A stretch of 64,000 nucleotides of DNA from Pantoea sp. AS-PWVM4. GTDB taxonomy: Bacteria; Pseudomonadota; Gammaproteobacteria; Enterobacterales; Enterobacteriaceae. The position numbers and the translations under genes were made by a program. The stretch is from contig NZ_ASZC01000018.1 in assembly GCF_000468095.1 (NCBI RefSeq), positions 104,651 to 168,650 on the forward strand. Reading direction: 5' to 3'. Below the pieces are notes generated by a model. It ran no database searches and had not been told where the DNA came from. It worked only from the letters and a program-made list of their open reading frames with translations. This document shows, one piece after another, positions 32,194 through 39,554 of the stretch; position 1 is the stretch's first letter; every line of letters starts with the position of its first letter.

Positions 32194-32928
32194 TTACCCA
32201 TAAACACTTAATGACGCGAGAATCCGGGTAAAGTAGTCATCCGCCCGTTTCTGGGCCAATTTACCATCGCGCGCCTCCAGGGCTTCCACCAACGGCGTCA
32301 GCTCCCGCAACGTTTGCTCGCGCACGATGTCGCTTACCGCCGAGTGCAACGAATGTTGGCCGTCATACTGCACCGCGCGACGGTCGGCAATCACGTTATC
32401 GAAGATCTGAATCAGGAAGCGGTTACGCGTTGCGGCAAACATCGCCTGATGCACCGCGTAAATATGTTCTTTATATTGCAGCCACTCCTGCGTTTCACGA
32501 ATGCCCTGCAAATGGTGGCGCATTTTGGCGAAGTCTTCTTCGGTCGCACGCGCAGTGACCAGCGTCATCATCATCGGCTCGAACAGCAGGCGTCCTTCGA
32601 GGATCTCGCTGTAAGTCGGCACTTCTTTGTGCCAGGCGGCCACCGGGCGGTCGGTGTCGCTCAACTGTTGGTTCAGGTTTTCCGACAGGTACGAGCCGCT
32701 ACCGACCTTACGCGTGACTAATCCCTGCGTCGACATCATCGCCAACACGTTGCGAATGGTGCTGCGTGAGGTCGCAAAGCGGCGCGCCAGCTCACGCTCG
32801 TTGGGTAATTTATCCCCCGCTTTTAAATCCCCCTCACGGATGGCCTGCATAATTGAGCGGTACACGCTCACGGCGGCGGTTTTATCGTGGCCGACAATGC
32901 GTTGGGAGATGTCATCAGTGCTGTTCAT
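32194..32928 (-). CDS. GntR-family (FadR/FCD type) regulator
   Basis: 244 residues from the ATG at 32928, which has AGGAG seven bases upstream; the longer frame to 33030 crosses the operator. Winged helix (about 18-85): LKAGDKLPNERELARRFATSRSTIRNVLAMMSTQG. The FCD domain follows (LEGRLLFEPMMMTLVTARA; HQAMFAATRNRFLIQIF). Divergent from the RidA/ABC operon. The perfect palindrome at 32959-32977, 31 bases before its start, and a related one at 33124-33150 are its likely binding sites. Confidence 0.9.
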   Translation of the reverse strand: MNSTDDISQRIVGHDKTAAVSVYRSIMQAIREGDLKAGDKLPNERELARRFATSRSTIRNVLAMMSTQGLVTRKVGSGSYLSENLNQQLSDTDRPVAAWHKEVPTYSEILEGRLLFEPMMMTLVTARATEEDFAKMRHHLQGIRETQEWLQYKEHIYAVHQAMFAATRNRFLIQIFDNVIADRRAVQYDGQHSLHSAVSDIVREQTLRELTPLVEALEARDGKLAQKRADDYFTRILASLSVYG

Positions 32929-32958
32929 CCGGCGACTCCTGGAGAATATCCTTAAATG

Positions 32959-32977
32959 GCTGACCAATTTGGTCAGC
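32959..32977. promoter_or_regulatory. Perfect palindromic operator
   Basis: GCTGACCAATTTGGTCAGC, a 9-1-9 perfect inverted repeat just before the GntR gene. The TGGTCA half-site, seen also in the second site, fits FadR-type TGGTxxxACCA operators (FadR: TGGTNNNACCA). Confidence 0.75.
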
Positions 32978-33123
32978 TGGCGGCGATTATAGCCTGAGTT
33001 CGCCACCTCCGCGAGTGGCGAAATCAGCAAAGTTATGCTGTCAGATCCTTTACTTATCAGGGTGACAGCCGGATATCCGGTCTTAACGTGACCCCACTCA
33101 CAACCCGGTCATACAAATTGCTT

Positions 33124-33150
33124 ATTGGTTAACCATTATGGTTGACCAAT
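33124..33150. promoter_or_regulatory. Second operator, before the RidA operon
   Basis: ATTGGTTAACCAT followed by TATGGTTGACCAAT: a nested inverted repeat containing GGTTAACC and the GACCAAT half-site shared with 32959-32977. It lies 49 bases before the RidA start and would block that promoter when bound. Confidence 0.65.
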
Positions 33151-33198
33151 AAAAACCAGCGTGGTCATAATGCCGAAAAAATTCATACAGGGCAAAAA

Positions 33199-33726
33199 AT
33201 GAACACCTCCGTCGCAACGCCATTATCCCCCACTGATTGCCGCTTGAGCGACCATTTGCACACGCTGGGCATTGAACTTCCGCCGGTGCCGACACCGGTC
33301 GCCAATTTTGTCACCTGGCGGGTATTTGGCAACTTTCTTTATCTCTCCGGCCAGGGGCCGCTGGAAGCCAATGGACATCTGCATACCGGCAAAGTGGGCG
33401 ATGAAGTGAGCGTGGAGGATGCGTATCAGCACGCACGCCTGACCGGTCTTAATCTGTTGGCCGTCGCCCGTCAGGCCACTGGCGATCTCGGTGCGATTAA
33501 AAGCGTGGTCAAGTTGCTGGGTTGGGTCAACGCGCAGGATAGCTTTCAGCAACATCCGCAGGTGATTAACGGCTGTTCCGATCTGTTTGTCGAGGTGTTT
33601 GGCGAGCAGATTGGGCGCGGGGCACGTTCTGCCATCGGCGCAGGATCGCTGCCGCAGAACCAGACGGTCGAAATCGAAGCCATTCTCGAACTTGAGGAGT
33701 CGGTTGCCGATGGATTACGTGTTTGA
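33199..33726 (+). CDS. RidA/YjgF-family protein
   Basis: 175 residues from the ATG at 33199. YjgF fold: FGNFLYLSGQGPLEANGHLHTGKVG, AYQHARLTGLNLLAVA, VVKLLGWVNAQDSF and the C-terminal ARSAIGAGSLPQNQTVEIEAILEL, with the conserved Arg and Glu of the active cleft. RidA hydrolyses enamine/imine intermediates released by PLP dehydratases, and a dehydratase-like enzyme is encoded at the end of this operon, a sensible pairing. This longer form (about 150-175 residues) is typical of catabolic operons. It overlaps the permease start by 17 bases. Confidence 0.9.
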   Translation: MNTSVATPLSPTDCRLSDHLHTLGIELPPVPTPVANFVTWRVFGNFLYLSGQGPLEANGHLHTGKVGDEVSVEDAYQHARLTGLNLLAVARQATGDLGAIKSVVKLLGWVNAQDSFQQHPQVINGCSDLFVEVFGEQIGRGARSAIGAGSLPQNQTVEIEAILELEESVADGLRV

Positions 33727-34372
33727 TTTTGCCTCGCTGCTGCCGTACCGCGATGTACTGGCAAAGGGGCTGATGGAAACCGCCCTCTATGCCCTGCTGT
33801 CGATCCTGTTTGGGTTGAGTATCGGTGCGGTCTGTGCGTTGACGCTGGTGTATGCCCGCACCGCCTGGCGGCGACTGGTGCGCGGTTATGTGGAGTTTTT
33901 TCGCAATACCCCATCGCTGGTGCAACTGTTTTTGATTTACTTCGGCCTGCCCAGTCTCGGCTTGCATCTCTCGCCGCCGGTCGCCGGGATCATCGCCCTG
34001 TCGCTGTATTGCGGCGCCTATATGACGGAGATCCTGCGCGCCGGGCTGATTTCGCTGCCACGCGGCTTAAGCGAGGCCGGTGAAGCGCTTGGACTATCAA
34101 AACGCCAGATCATCACCCATGTACTAACGCTCCCGGCGATGCAGAACGTGTTCCCGGCGCTCGCCAGCCAGATGGTGCTGACGCTGATCGGCACCAGCCT
34201 GATTTCGCAAATTGGCGTGGAAGAGATCTTCCACAGCGGCAGCTTTGTTGACTCACGTACCTTTCGCAGCTTTGAAATCTATCTGCTGATTTGCGGCCTC
34301 TACTTCTTCGCCGTCAGCCTGATGAAAGTGTTGCTGCGCATGGTGTGGTATCGCTTTCAGGCACGGAGGTAA
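33710..34372 (+). CDS. Polar amino-acid ABC permease 1
   Basis: 220 residues from the ATG at 33710 (MDYVFDFASLLPYRDVLAKG); a longer frame from 33587 is an artefact of overlap with ridA. HisMQ/GltJK type: GYVEFFRNTPSLVQLFLIYFGL, YMTEILRAGLISLPRGLSEAGEALGLS with the EAA loop. Several hydrophobic helices. Pairs with the next gene. Confidence 0.92.
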   Translation: MDYVFDFASLLPYRDVLAKGLMETALYALLSILFGLSIGAVCALTLVYARTAWRRLVRGYVEFFRNTPSLVQLFLIYFGLPSLGLHLSPPVAGIIALSLYCGAYMTEILRAGLISLPRGLSEAGEALGLSKRQIITHVLTLPAMQNVFPALASQMVLTLIGTSLISQIGVEEIFHSGSFVDSRTFRSFEIYLLICGLYFFAVSLMKVLLRMVWYRFQARR

Positions 34373-34374
34373 CC

Positions 34375-35031
34375 ATGCGCGGTCTTTCTTTACATGATGT
34401 CTGGATGATCGTCAGCGCCTTGCGCTGGACGTTGTTGCTGGCGCTCTGCACCTTTGCCTGTGGCGCGGTGATCGGGCTGCTGGTGGCGATGGCACGCACT
34501 TCCCATCAGCGCGGCTTGCGGGCTGTGGCCTGGTTTTATGTCGAACTGATCCAGGGCATCCCGCTGCTTGGCATGTTGTTCCTGCTGTTCTTCGGGATGC
34601 CGGTGTTTCTCGGTATAGACGTCAGCTCGTTTACCGCTGCGTTGGTCGCCTTCTCACTCTCTGCCGGAGCCTTTCTCGGCGAGATCTGGCGCGGCAGCAT
34701 TGTGGCGGTGCCGCAAGGACAATGGGAAGCCTCGTTGTCGTTGGGGATCTCGCGGCTGCAAATGCTGCGTACCGTGATCCTGCCGCAGGCGTTGCGCCTG
34801 TCGCTGCCACCAACCGTGGGTTTCTCCGTTCAACTGATCAAAAACACCTCACTGGCAGCGCTGGTGGGCTTTGTGGAGCTGACCCGATCCGGGCAGATTG
34901 TCAGCGGCTCAACCCTGCAACCGCTGCTGATTTATCTGCTGGTGGCACTCTGTTATTTCGCGCTGTGCTTTCCGCTGGCGCGTCTCTCACTTCACCTGGA
35001 GGCACGTTTCCATGTCGCTGGTCGTCATTAA
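34375..35031 (+). CDS. Polar amino-acid ABC permease 2
   Basis: 218 residues from the ATG at 34375, with GGAGGT 5 bases upstream. WFYVELIQGIPLLGMLFLLFFG and GEIWRGSIVAVPQGQWEASLSLGIS are the typical core and EAA segments. Two bases after the first permease and overlapping the ATPase start by 20. Confidence 0.92.
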   Translation: MRGLSLHDVWMIVSALRWTLLLALCTFACGAVIGLLVAMARTSHQRGLRAVAWFYVELIQGIPLLGMLFLLFFGMPVFLGIDVSSFTAALVAFSLSAGAFLGEIWRGSIVAVPQGQWEASLSLGISRLQMLRTVILPQALRLSLPPTVGFSVQLIKNTSLAALVGFVELTRSGQIVSGSTLQPLLIYLLVALCYFALCFPLARLSLHLEARFHVAGRH

Positions 35032-35740
35032 TGCCGTAAAGAAAAGTTTCGGACCTAACGAGGTGCTGCGTGGCATCACCACCACCGTCGATCGTGGCGA
35101 TATCGTCACCATTATCGGCAAAAGTGGATCGGGAAAAAGTACGCTGCTGCGTTGCATTAACGGGCTGGAGAAACCGGACAGCGGCAGCATTCACGTCGGC
35201 GGCCTGCCAGTGGGAGGGTCTCCTGCCGAGTTGCAGAAGCTGCGCCAGAATGTCGGCATGGTGTTTCAGAGTTTCAACCTGTTTCCCCATCTGACGGCCG
35301 CAGAGAACGTGACGCTGGCACCGTTGCTGACCCGCCGCATCACCAAAGCCGAAGCGCCCGCGTTGGCAAAACGCCTGCTGGAACAAGTCGGGCTGGGGCA
35401 GAAACGTGATGCCTTTCCCTCGTCGCTGTCTGGCGGTCAGCAGCAGCGCGTGGCCATCGCCCGCGCGCTGGCCATGTCACCGGAAGTGATGTTGTTCGAT
35501 GAAGCCACCTCGGCACTCGACCCGGAGCTGGTGGGCGAGGTGCTGCGGGTAATGGAAGACCTGGCAAAAGAAGGTATGACGATGATTGCGGTGACCCATG
35601 AGATGGCGTTTGCCCGCAAGGTATCCAGCAAAGTGATTTTTATGCATCAGGGCGAGGTATGGGAGAGCGGCCCGCCTGCCGAGGTGTTTGGTGCTCCCCG
35701 CACCCCGGAATTACAACGCTTTGTACAAACCCCCGTTTAA
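35012..35740 (+). CDS. Polar amino-acid ABC ATPase (GlnQ type)
   Basis: 242 residues: GKSGSGKST, MVFQSFNLFPH, LSGGQQQR, VMLFDEATSALDPELVGEVL, VTHEMAFARKV. All are diagnostic for the GlnQ/HisP group. Energises the two permeases encoded just before. Confidence 0.94.
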   Translation: MSLVVINAVKKSFGPNEVLRGITTTVDRGDIVTIIGKSGSGKSTLLRCINGLEKPDSGSIHVGGLPVGGSPAELQKLRQNVGMVFQSFNLFPHLTAAENVTLAPLLTRRITKAEAPALAKRLLEQVGLGQKRDAFPSSLSGGQQQRVAIARALAMSPEVMLFDEATSALDPELVGEVLRVMEDLAKEGMTMIAVTHEMAFARKVSSKVIFMHQGEVWESGPPAEVFGAPRTPELQRFVQTPV

Positions 35741-35758
35741 CGACACCGGAGAACAGAC

Positions 35759-36544
35759 ATGAAAACAATCGGTAAAACCCTGGCGCTGGTGGCGCTGTGT
35801 GCCCTGCCTTTACTGGCGCAGGCCAACTCGCTCGATGACATCAAATCCCGTGGCGTACTGCGCGTGGCAACCACCGTGGATGCCGCGCCCTGGGGCTTCA
35901 CCGATGCCGCCGGTAAACCCACCGGGCTGGATGTGGAGTTGGCGCAGAAACTGGCTGACAACATGGGGGTGAAGCTCCAGCTGCAACAAGTTACCGGCGC
36001 TAACCGTATTCCTTATCTGATGTCACGCAAGGTCGATGTGCTGATCGCCGCGCTCGGCTCCAGCCCGGAACGCGCCAAACTGGTGAACTTCTCGGAACCC
36101 TATGCGGCGGTGTATCTCGGCGTGTATGGCGGTAGCGATGTGAAAAAAGTCACCAAACTGAGCGATCTCGGCAATGCCACCATCGCGGTACCAAAAGGCT
36201 CAACCCCGGATTTGACCCTCAGCGATCAGTACCCGCAGGGTAACTATCTGCGTCTGGAAGACACCGCGTCGGCGGTCAGCGCCTTTTTAGCCGGTCAGGC
36301 ACCGATGTTCGCTGAAAATAACCTGATTGCGCAGAAAGTCGCACAGGAAAATCCGGCGAAGCATATCGAGCTGAAATACCTGCTGCGTAAAAGCCCTGCT
36401 TACATCGCGATACGTCCTGGTCAGCCGGAGCTGATGACCGCCATCAATCAGTTTATCGATAAAAGCACCCAGGACGGCGAGTTGCCTGCACTGCGTCAGA
36501 AATGGTTCAACGATGCGCAAAACGACCTGAAAACGGAGCAGTAA
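35759..36544 (+). CDS. Amino-acid-type periplasmic binding protein (SBP family 3)
   Basis: 261 residues. Signal MKTIGKTLALVALCALPLLAQA, then LDDIKSRGVLRVATTVDAAPWGFTD and GLDVELAQKLADNMGVKL, the family's opening. KVDVLIAALGSSPERAKLVNFSEPY contains the Arg-containing loop that grips the alpha-carboxylate. Third-last gene of the operon; the stop is 2 bases from the next ATG. Confidence 0.93.
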   Translation: MKTIGKTLALVALCALPLLAQANSLDDIKSRGVLRVATTVDAAPWGFTDAAGKPTGLDVELAQKLADNMGVKLQLQQVTGANRIPYLMSRKVDVLIAALGSSPERAKLVNFSEPYAAVYLGVYGGSDVKKVTKLSDLGNATIAVPKGSTPDLTLSDQYPQGNYLRLEDTASAVSAFLAGQAPMFAENNLIAQKVAQENPAKHIELKYLLRKSPAYIAIRPGQPELMTAINQFIDKSTQDGELPALRQKWFNDAQNDLKTEQ

Positions 36545-36546
36545 CC

Positions 36547-37539
36547 ATGTCGACAGTGTTTAGCGAGATCGATTTTAACCGTCAGGGTAAGCAGGTGGGC
36601 TTTGCGCATCTGCCGCTGTCGGCGCATACCGATGCCTGGGGGACTATCGCCATGCCGCTGGCGGTGATCGCCAACGGTAACGGGCCGACGGTGTTGATCA
36701 CCGGCGGGATCCACGGTGACGAGTATGAAGGGCCGATTATTATCAATGAACTGATCCGCGATCTGACGCCGGATCAGCTTCAGGGCCGCCTGATCCTGCT
36801 GCCCTGCGCCAATACCCCGGCGGTGCGCGCTTCAATGCGTGTCAGCCCGCTTGATAACAAAAATCTGGCGCGCGTCTTTCCCGGCAACCCGTGGGGCACG
36901 CCGACCGAACAGATCGCCGCCTGGATCCACGCTACCCTTTTCCCGCTGTGCGATTTCTACCTTGATCTGCACAGCGGCGGCAGCTCGCTGTTTATTGAAG
37001 AGAGCGCGCAGGTGGTGGTGACCGAGGAACTCAGCCCGCAGGTACGTGAGCAAAGCGAAGCCATGGCGCGCGCTTTTGCCGCCACGCTGACGGTGGTCAC
37101 CAACAATATGGGGGATCCGCGCACCAGTTGTGGCGCAGCGGCGAACCTCGGCTTACCAGCGATTGCGGCGGAGATGGGCTGGAACGGCAGCGTGTCACCG
37201 CGCGGGGTGAAGCGTACCCGTGCCGCAGTGGCGCGGGTGCTGAATCATTTGGGCCTGATCGCCACGGAAACAGTCCCCGCCGAGGCATCGCAACAGGTGT
37301 TTATCCCGGCAGGGGGAAATTTGCTGTCGCCGGGGGACGGCTGGTTTGAACCGCTGCACCATATTGGCGATCAGGTCAGCGCCGGTGAACTGGCGGGTTG
37401 GCTGCATCGTCTCACCGAACCCGCCGCGCAGCCACAGGCGGTCCATTTCACCACCGCCGGGCAGATTTATTCACAACGCACTTTTGGTGCCACCGCGCAG
37501 GGCAACAGCCTCGCGGTGCTGGTACAGGATGTTAAGTGA
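36547..37539 (+). CDS. Aspartoacylase/succinylglutamate desuccinylase-family deacylase (DoeB-like)
   Basis: 330 residues from the ATG at 36547, two bases after the binding-protein stop. Zinc carboxypeptidase-like site: TGGIHGDEYEGP (His and Glu ligands) and DLHSGGSSLF (third His). Resembles DoeB and EutE, which remove acyl groups from N-acetyl-diaminobutyrate in ectoine use. Expected reaction: hydrolysis of an N-acyl amino acid brought in by the transporter. The stop codon overlaps the next start. Confidence 0.87.
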   Translation: MSTVFSEIDFNRQGKQVGFAHLPLSAHTDAWGTIAMPLAVIANGNGPTVLITGGIHGDEYEGPIIINELIRDLTPDQLQGRLILLPCANTPAVRASMRVSPLDNKNLARVFPGNPWGTPTEQIAAWIHATLFPLCDFYLDLHSGGSSLFIEESAQVVVTEELSPQVREQSEAMARAFAATLTVVTNNMGDPRTSCGAAANLGLPAIAAEMGWNGSVSPRGVKRTRAAVARVLNHLGLIATETVPAEASQQVFIPAGGNLLSPGDGWFEPLHHIGDQVSAGELAGWLHRLTEPAAQPQAVHFTTAGQIYSQRTFGATAQGNSLAVLVQDVK

Positions 37540-38480
37540 TGATCGAGGATATTAACGTTAACGACTATCTGGCCGCGCTGGAACGGGTGCGTCCCTGGGT
37601 ACGTAAAACGCCGCTGGTGGAGGCCGCCCCGTGGCAGCCAGTGCCCGGTATTGAACTGCGCCTGAAGGCGGAATGTTCGCAAGTGACCGGATCCTTCAAG
37701 GCACGCGGCGCTTTTAATCGCGTGCTTAATCTGCCACAACAGATTCGTCAGCAGGGACTGGCGACCGCTTCGGGTGGTAACTTTGGTGCCGCAGTCGCTT
37801 ATGTCGGCCAGCAGTTAGCACTGCCTGCTGATGTGTTTGTAATGAACACCAGCACCGAGCTGACACGTCAGCGCATCGAAAGCTACGGGGCAAAACTCAC
37901 GGTAGAAGGCGATTTCTGGGATCAGAGCTGGGATGCGGCCGGTGCTCGTATTCAGGAAACCGGCGGTGCCCTGCTCCATCCCTACGCTGACCGCGATGTG
38001 ATTATTGGTCAGGGCACGATGGCACTGGAAATCCTCGAACAATGGCCCGAGGTCGAGACGCTGGTGGTGTCAATCGGTGGTGGAGGTTTGATTGCCGGTG
38101 TGGCGCAGGCGGCGAAGCTGTTGAAACCGGGCATTCGTATTATCGGCGTCGAGGCGGCAGGTTGCCCGATGATGTGGACCAGTCGCCATCAGCAGCAAAT
38201 CGTCAAACTGGAGCAGGTGAAAACCATTGTGCCGATCCTCGCTGCCCGCTCAACCGAAGCGATTAACTTTGCGCTGGTGGAACAGTACGTTGATGAGATC
38301 GTGCTGGTGCCGGAAGATCAGGTCGAGGCATCGGCGCGTGAAGTCTGGGCAGCAACCGGCCTGGCGATTGAATTGGGGGCGGCAACAGCGGTGGCTGCGG
38401 TGACGCGTCAGCTGTTTAGCCTCAAACCGGATGAGAAAATTGCTGTGGTACTGTGCGGTAGTGGCACGAATGGAATTTAA
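37539..38480 (+). CDS. Threonine-dehydratase-like PLP enzyme
   Basis: 313 residues. Fold-type II: CSQVTGSFKARGAFNR with the Schiff-base Lys (about 53), TASGGNFGAAVAYVG for the substrate carboxylate, and VSIGGGGLIAGVAQAAK for the PLP phosphate. No regulatory ACT domain, so it is a catabolic type. EutB of ectoine operons belongs here. It would dehydrate or deaminate a hydroxy-amino acid, releasing enamine for the RidA protein of the same operon (inference). Confidence 0.88.
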   Translation: MIEDINVNDYLAALERVRPWVRKTPLVEAAPWQPVPGIELRLKAECSQVTGSFKARGAFNRVLNLPQQIRQQGLATASGGNFGAAVAYVGQQLALPADVFVMNTSTELTRQRIESYGAKLTVEGDFWDQSWDAAGARIQETGGALLHPYADRDVIIGQGTMALEILEQWPEVETLVVSIGGGGLIAGVAQAAKLLKPGIRIIGVEAAGCPMMWTSRHQQQIVKLEQVKTIVPILAARSTEAINFALVEQYVDEIVLVPEDQVEASAREVWAATGLAIELGAATAVAAVTRQLFSLKPDEKIAVVLCGSGTNGI

Positions 38481-38541
38481 GAGGTTTAATTAAACCTCTA
38501 ACTAAGAAAAAACATCAATAAGGGCTTAGTTTAAAGCCCTT
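38481..38541 (+). terminator. Two hairpins after the operon
   Basis: GAGGTTTAATTAAACCTC, a perfect 18-base palindrome, starts right after the stop. A second hairpin, AAGGGCTT-N5-AAGCCCTT with minor mismatch, follows at about 38519-38541. Together they probably end the operon, although the U tract is poor. Confidence 0.55.
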
Positions 38542-38559
38542 AAGATGTTTCACGTTTTT

Positions 38560-38575
38560 GTAGCGGCGCGATTTG
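38560..38575 (+). repeat. Truncated REP joined to a hok module
   Basis: GTAGCGGCGCGATTT, then the sequence switches abruptly to the GAGAAGGGTGCCTGA 3' end of hok locus D. The second half of the REP is missing, so the hok unit abuts or has replaced it. Confidence 0.7.
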
Positions 38576-38615
38576 AGAAGGGTGCCTGAAGGCTTTTGCC
38601 TGACAACAACCGAAA

Positions 38616-38635
38616 CGGCGGGGCGAACCCCGCCG
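38616..38635 (-). terminator. GC hairpin after hok D
   Basis: CGGCGGGG-N4-CCCCGCCG, as in the other three hok loci. Confidence 0.5.
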
Positions 38636-38644
38636 TTGTGGCCC

Positions 38645-38791
38645 TTACTTCAAGATTTCACAAGCCAGTGAAACAGCCACCTCCGTTTCCAGGGTGCGAT
38701 ACCGTATTTCACAGAGATCCTTGCGCGAGACCAGGATGACGGCAGCCACCGCCAGTATCGCCAGAGTGAAAAACATTATCTGCTGTTTCAT
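38645..38791 (-). CDS. hok: Hok/Gef-family toxin, copy D
   Basis: 48 residues: MKQQIMFFTLAILAVAAVILV then SRKDLCEIRYRTLETEVAVSLACEILK. Very close to copy C apart from a two-residue shorter start and LE for AV in the R-T-G block. Family signature intact. Confidence 0.86.
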   Translation of the reverse strand: MKQQIMFFTLAILAVAAVILVSRKDLCEIRYRTLETEVAVSLACEILK

Positions 38792-38850
38792 GGTTGTGTT
38801 TCCTCTTGCCTTGCGGCATGTAAGAGGCTACCTTTATGTTGTTGAGGCAT
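38788..38850 (-). CDS. mok: mok leader peptide of hok D
   Basis: MPQQHKGSLLHAARQEETQP, 20 codons, ending in a TGA that overlaps the hok ATG. It is out of frame with the toxin as in copy A, so it is a coupled leader rather than an extended toxin. Confidence 0.5.
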   Translation of the reverse strand: MPQQHKGSLLHAARQEETQP

Positions 38851-38955
38851 AAAGATGAGACCTCAGGTTGATTTACAGTCACCTGGGGTTTTTTTCTTTC
38901 TGCCGTCAGCAAATGCATGCTTAAGGCAGAAAGCCCCAAGCACCGGCCGCGATAA

Positions 38956-39239
38956 TACTTTTTTTGCTTGTTAAGCATCAATTCCGCAAACAAGTAACAA
39001 TTCATCGTAAAAACTCAAAATAGCATTAAAATCTGTTTTAAAATCAATGGACTAAACAATCCATTTCTGAGATTTTTTTTACAACACTTCTCTATTTTGT
39101 GATTTATCTCCCATTCGAAGTGAGGGATCCGTTGGACATGATTATGGTCACGATAAATCGCTAAGCATGACAACTGTGTTATAATAAAGGCCATAAAATC
39201 ACCCCTTATGCATAAAATTTGGCATCAGGAGCTTTATAT
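38956..39239. other. Intergenic region before hipB
   Basis: About 280 AT-rich bases. HipB-type operators would be expected near 39170-39230, but no confident palindrome was found. The hok D promoter lies at its left edge. Confidence 0.45.
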
Positions 39240-39554
39240 ATGCCCCTTAATCTCTACTCTGAAACCCGATTGCTGTCTGAATTAGGGCAACGGTTGAAAG
39301 ATCACCGCCTGCGCCGCAATCTGCTGCAAAAGGATCTGGCGGCGAAAGCCGGGATCTCGGTTTCCGCCCTGAAGAACCTCGAAAACGACGGTAAAGCCAC
39401 GCTGGAAAATTTTATGAAAGTGGTGTTTGCCCTGCGACTGGAAAAAGAGCTGACCGGGCTGTTTACTCCACCGGCGCTGAGTATCGCGCAGGTTGAAGCC
39501 CTGAAGCAGCCTGGCCGACAACGTGCGACCCAACGTAAGGGGAAAGGCCAATGA
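39240..39554 (+). CDS. hipB: HipB-like antitoxin (XRE-type repressor)
   Basis: 104 residues from the ATG at 39240, with AGGAG 9 bases upstream. The XRE helix-turn-helix (about 10-68) reads RLLSELGQRLKDHRLRRNLLQKDLAAKAGISVSALKNLE. The C-terminal tail is basic (RQRATQRKGKGQ). Overlaps the toxin start by 4 bases (ATGA), the usual coupling in hipBA. Should bind HipA and repress its own promoter. Confidence 0.85.
   Translation: MPLNLYSETRLLSELGQRLKDHRLRRNLLQKDLAAKAGISVSALKNLENDGKATLENFMKVVFALRLEKELTGLFTPPALSIAQVEALKQPGRQRATQRKGKGQ

Larger units (their letters stand above)
38576..38955 (-). other. hok/sok-type locus D
   Basis: Same plan as the others on the minus strand: tac element GGTGCTTGGGGCTTTCTGCC (about 38925-38945) and 3' fold-back GGCAAAAGCCTTCAGGCACC (about 38582-38602), again complementary over most of their length. 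CATAAAGGTAGCCTCTTAC is shared with the other copies. Sok would be a plus-strand transcript across about 38800-38880. Confidence 0.73.
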
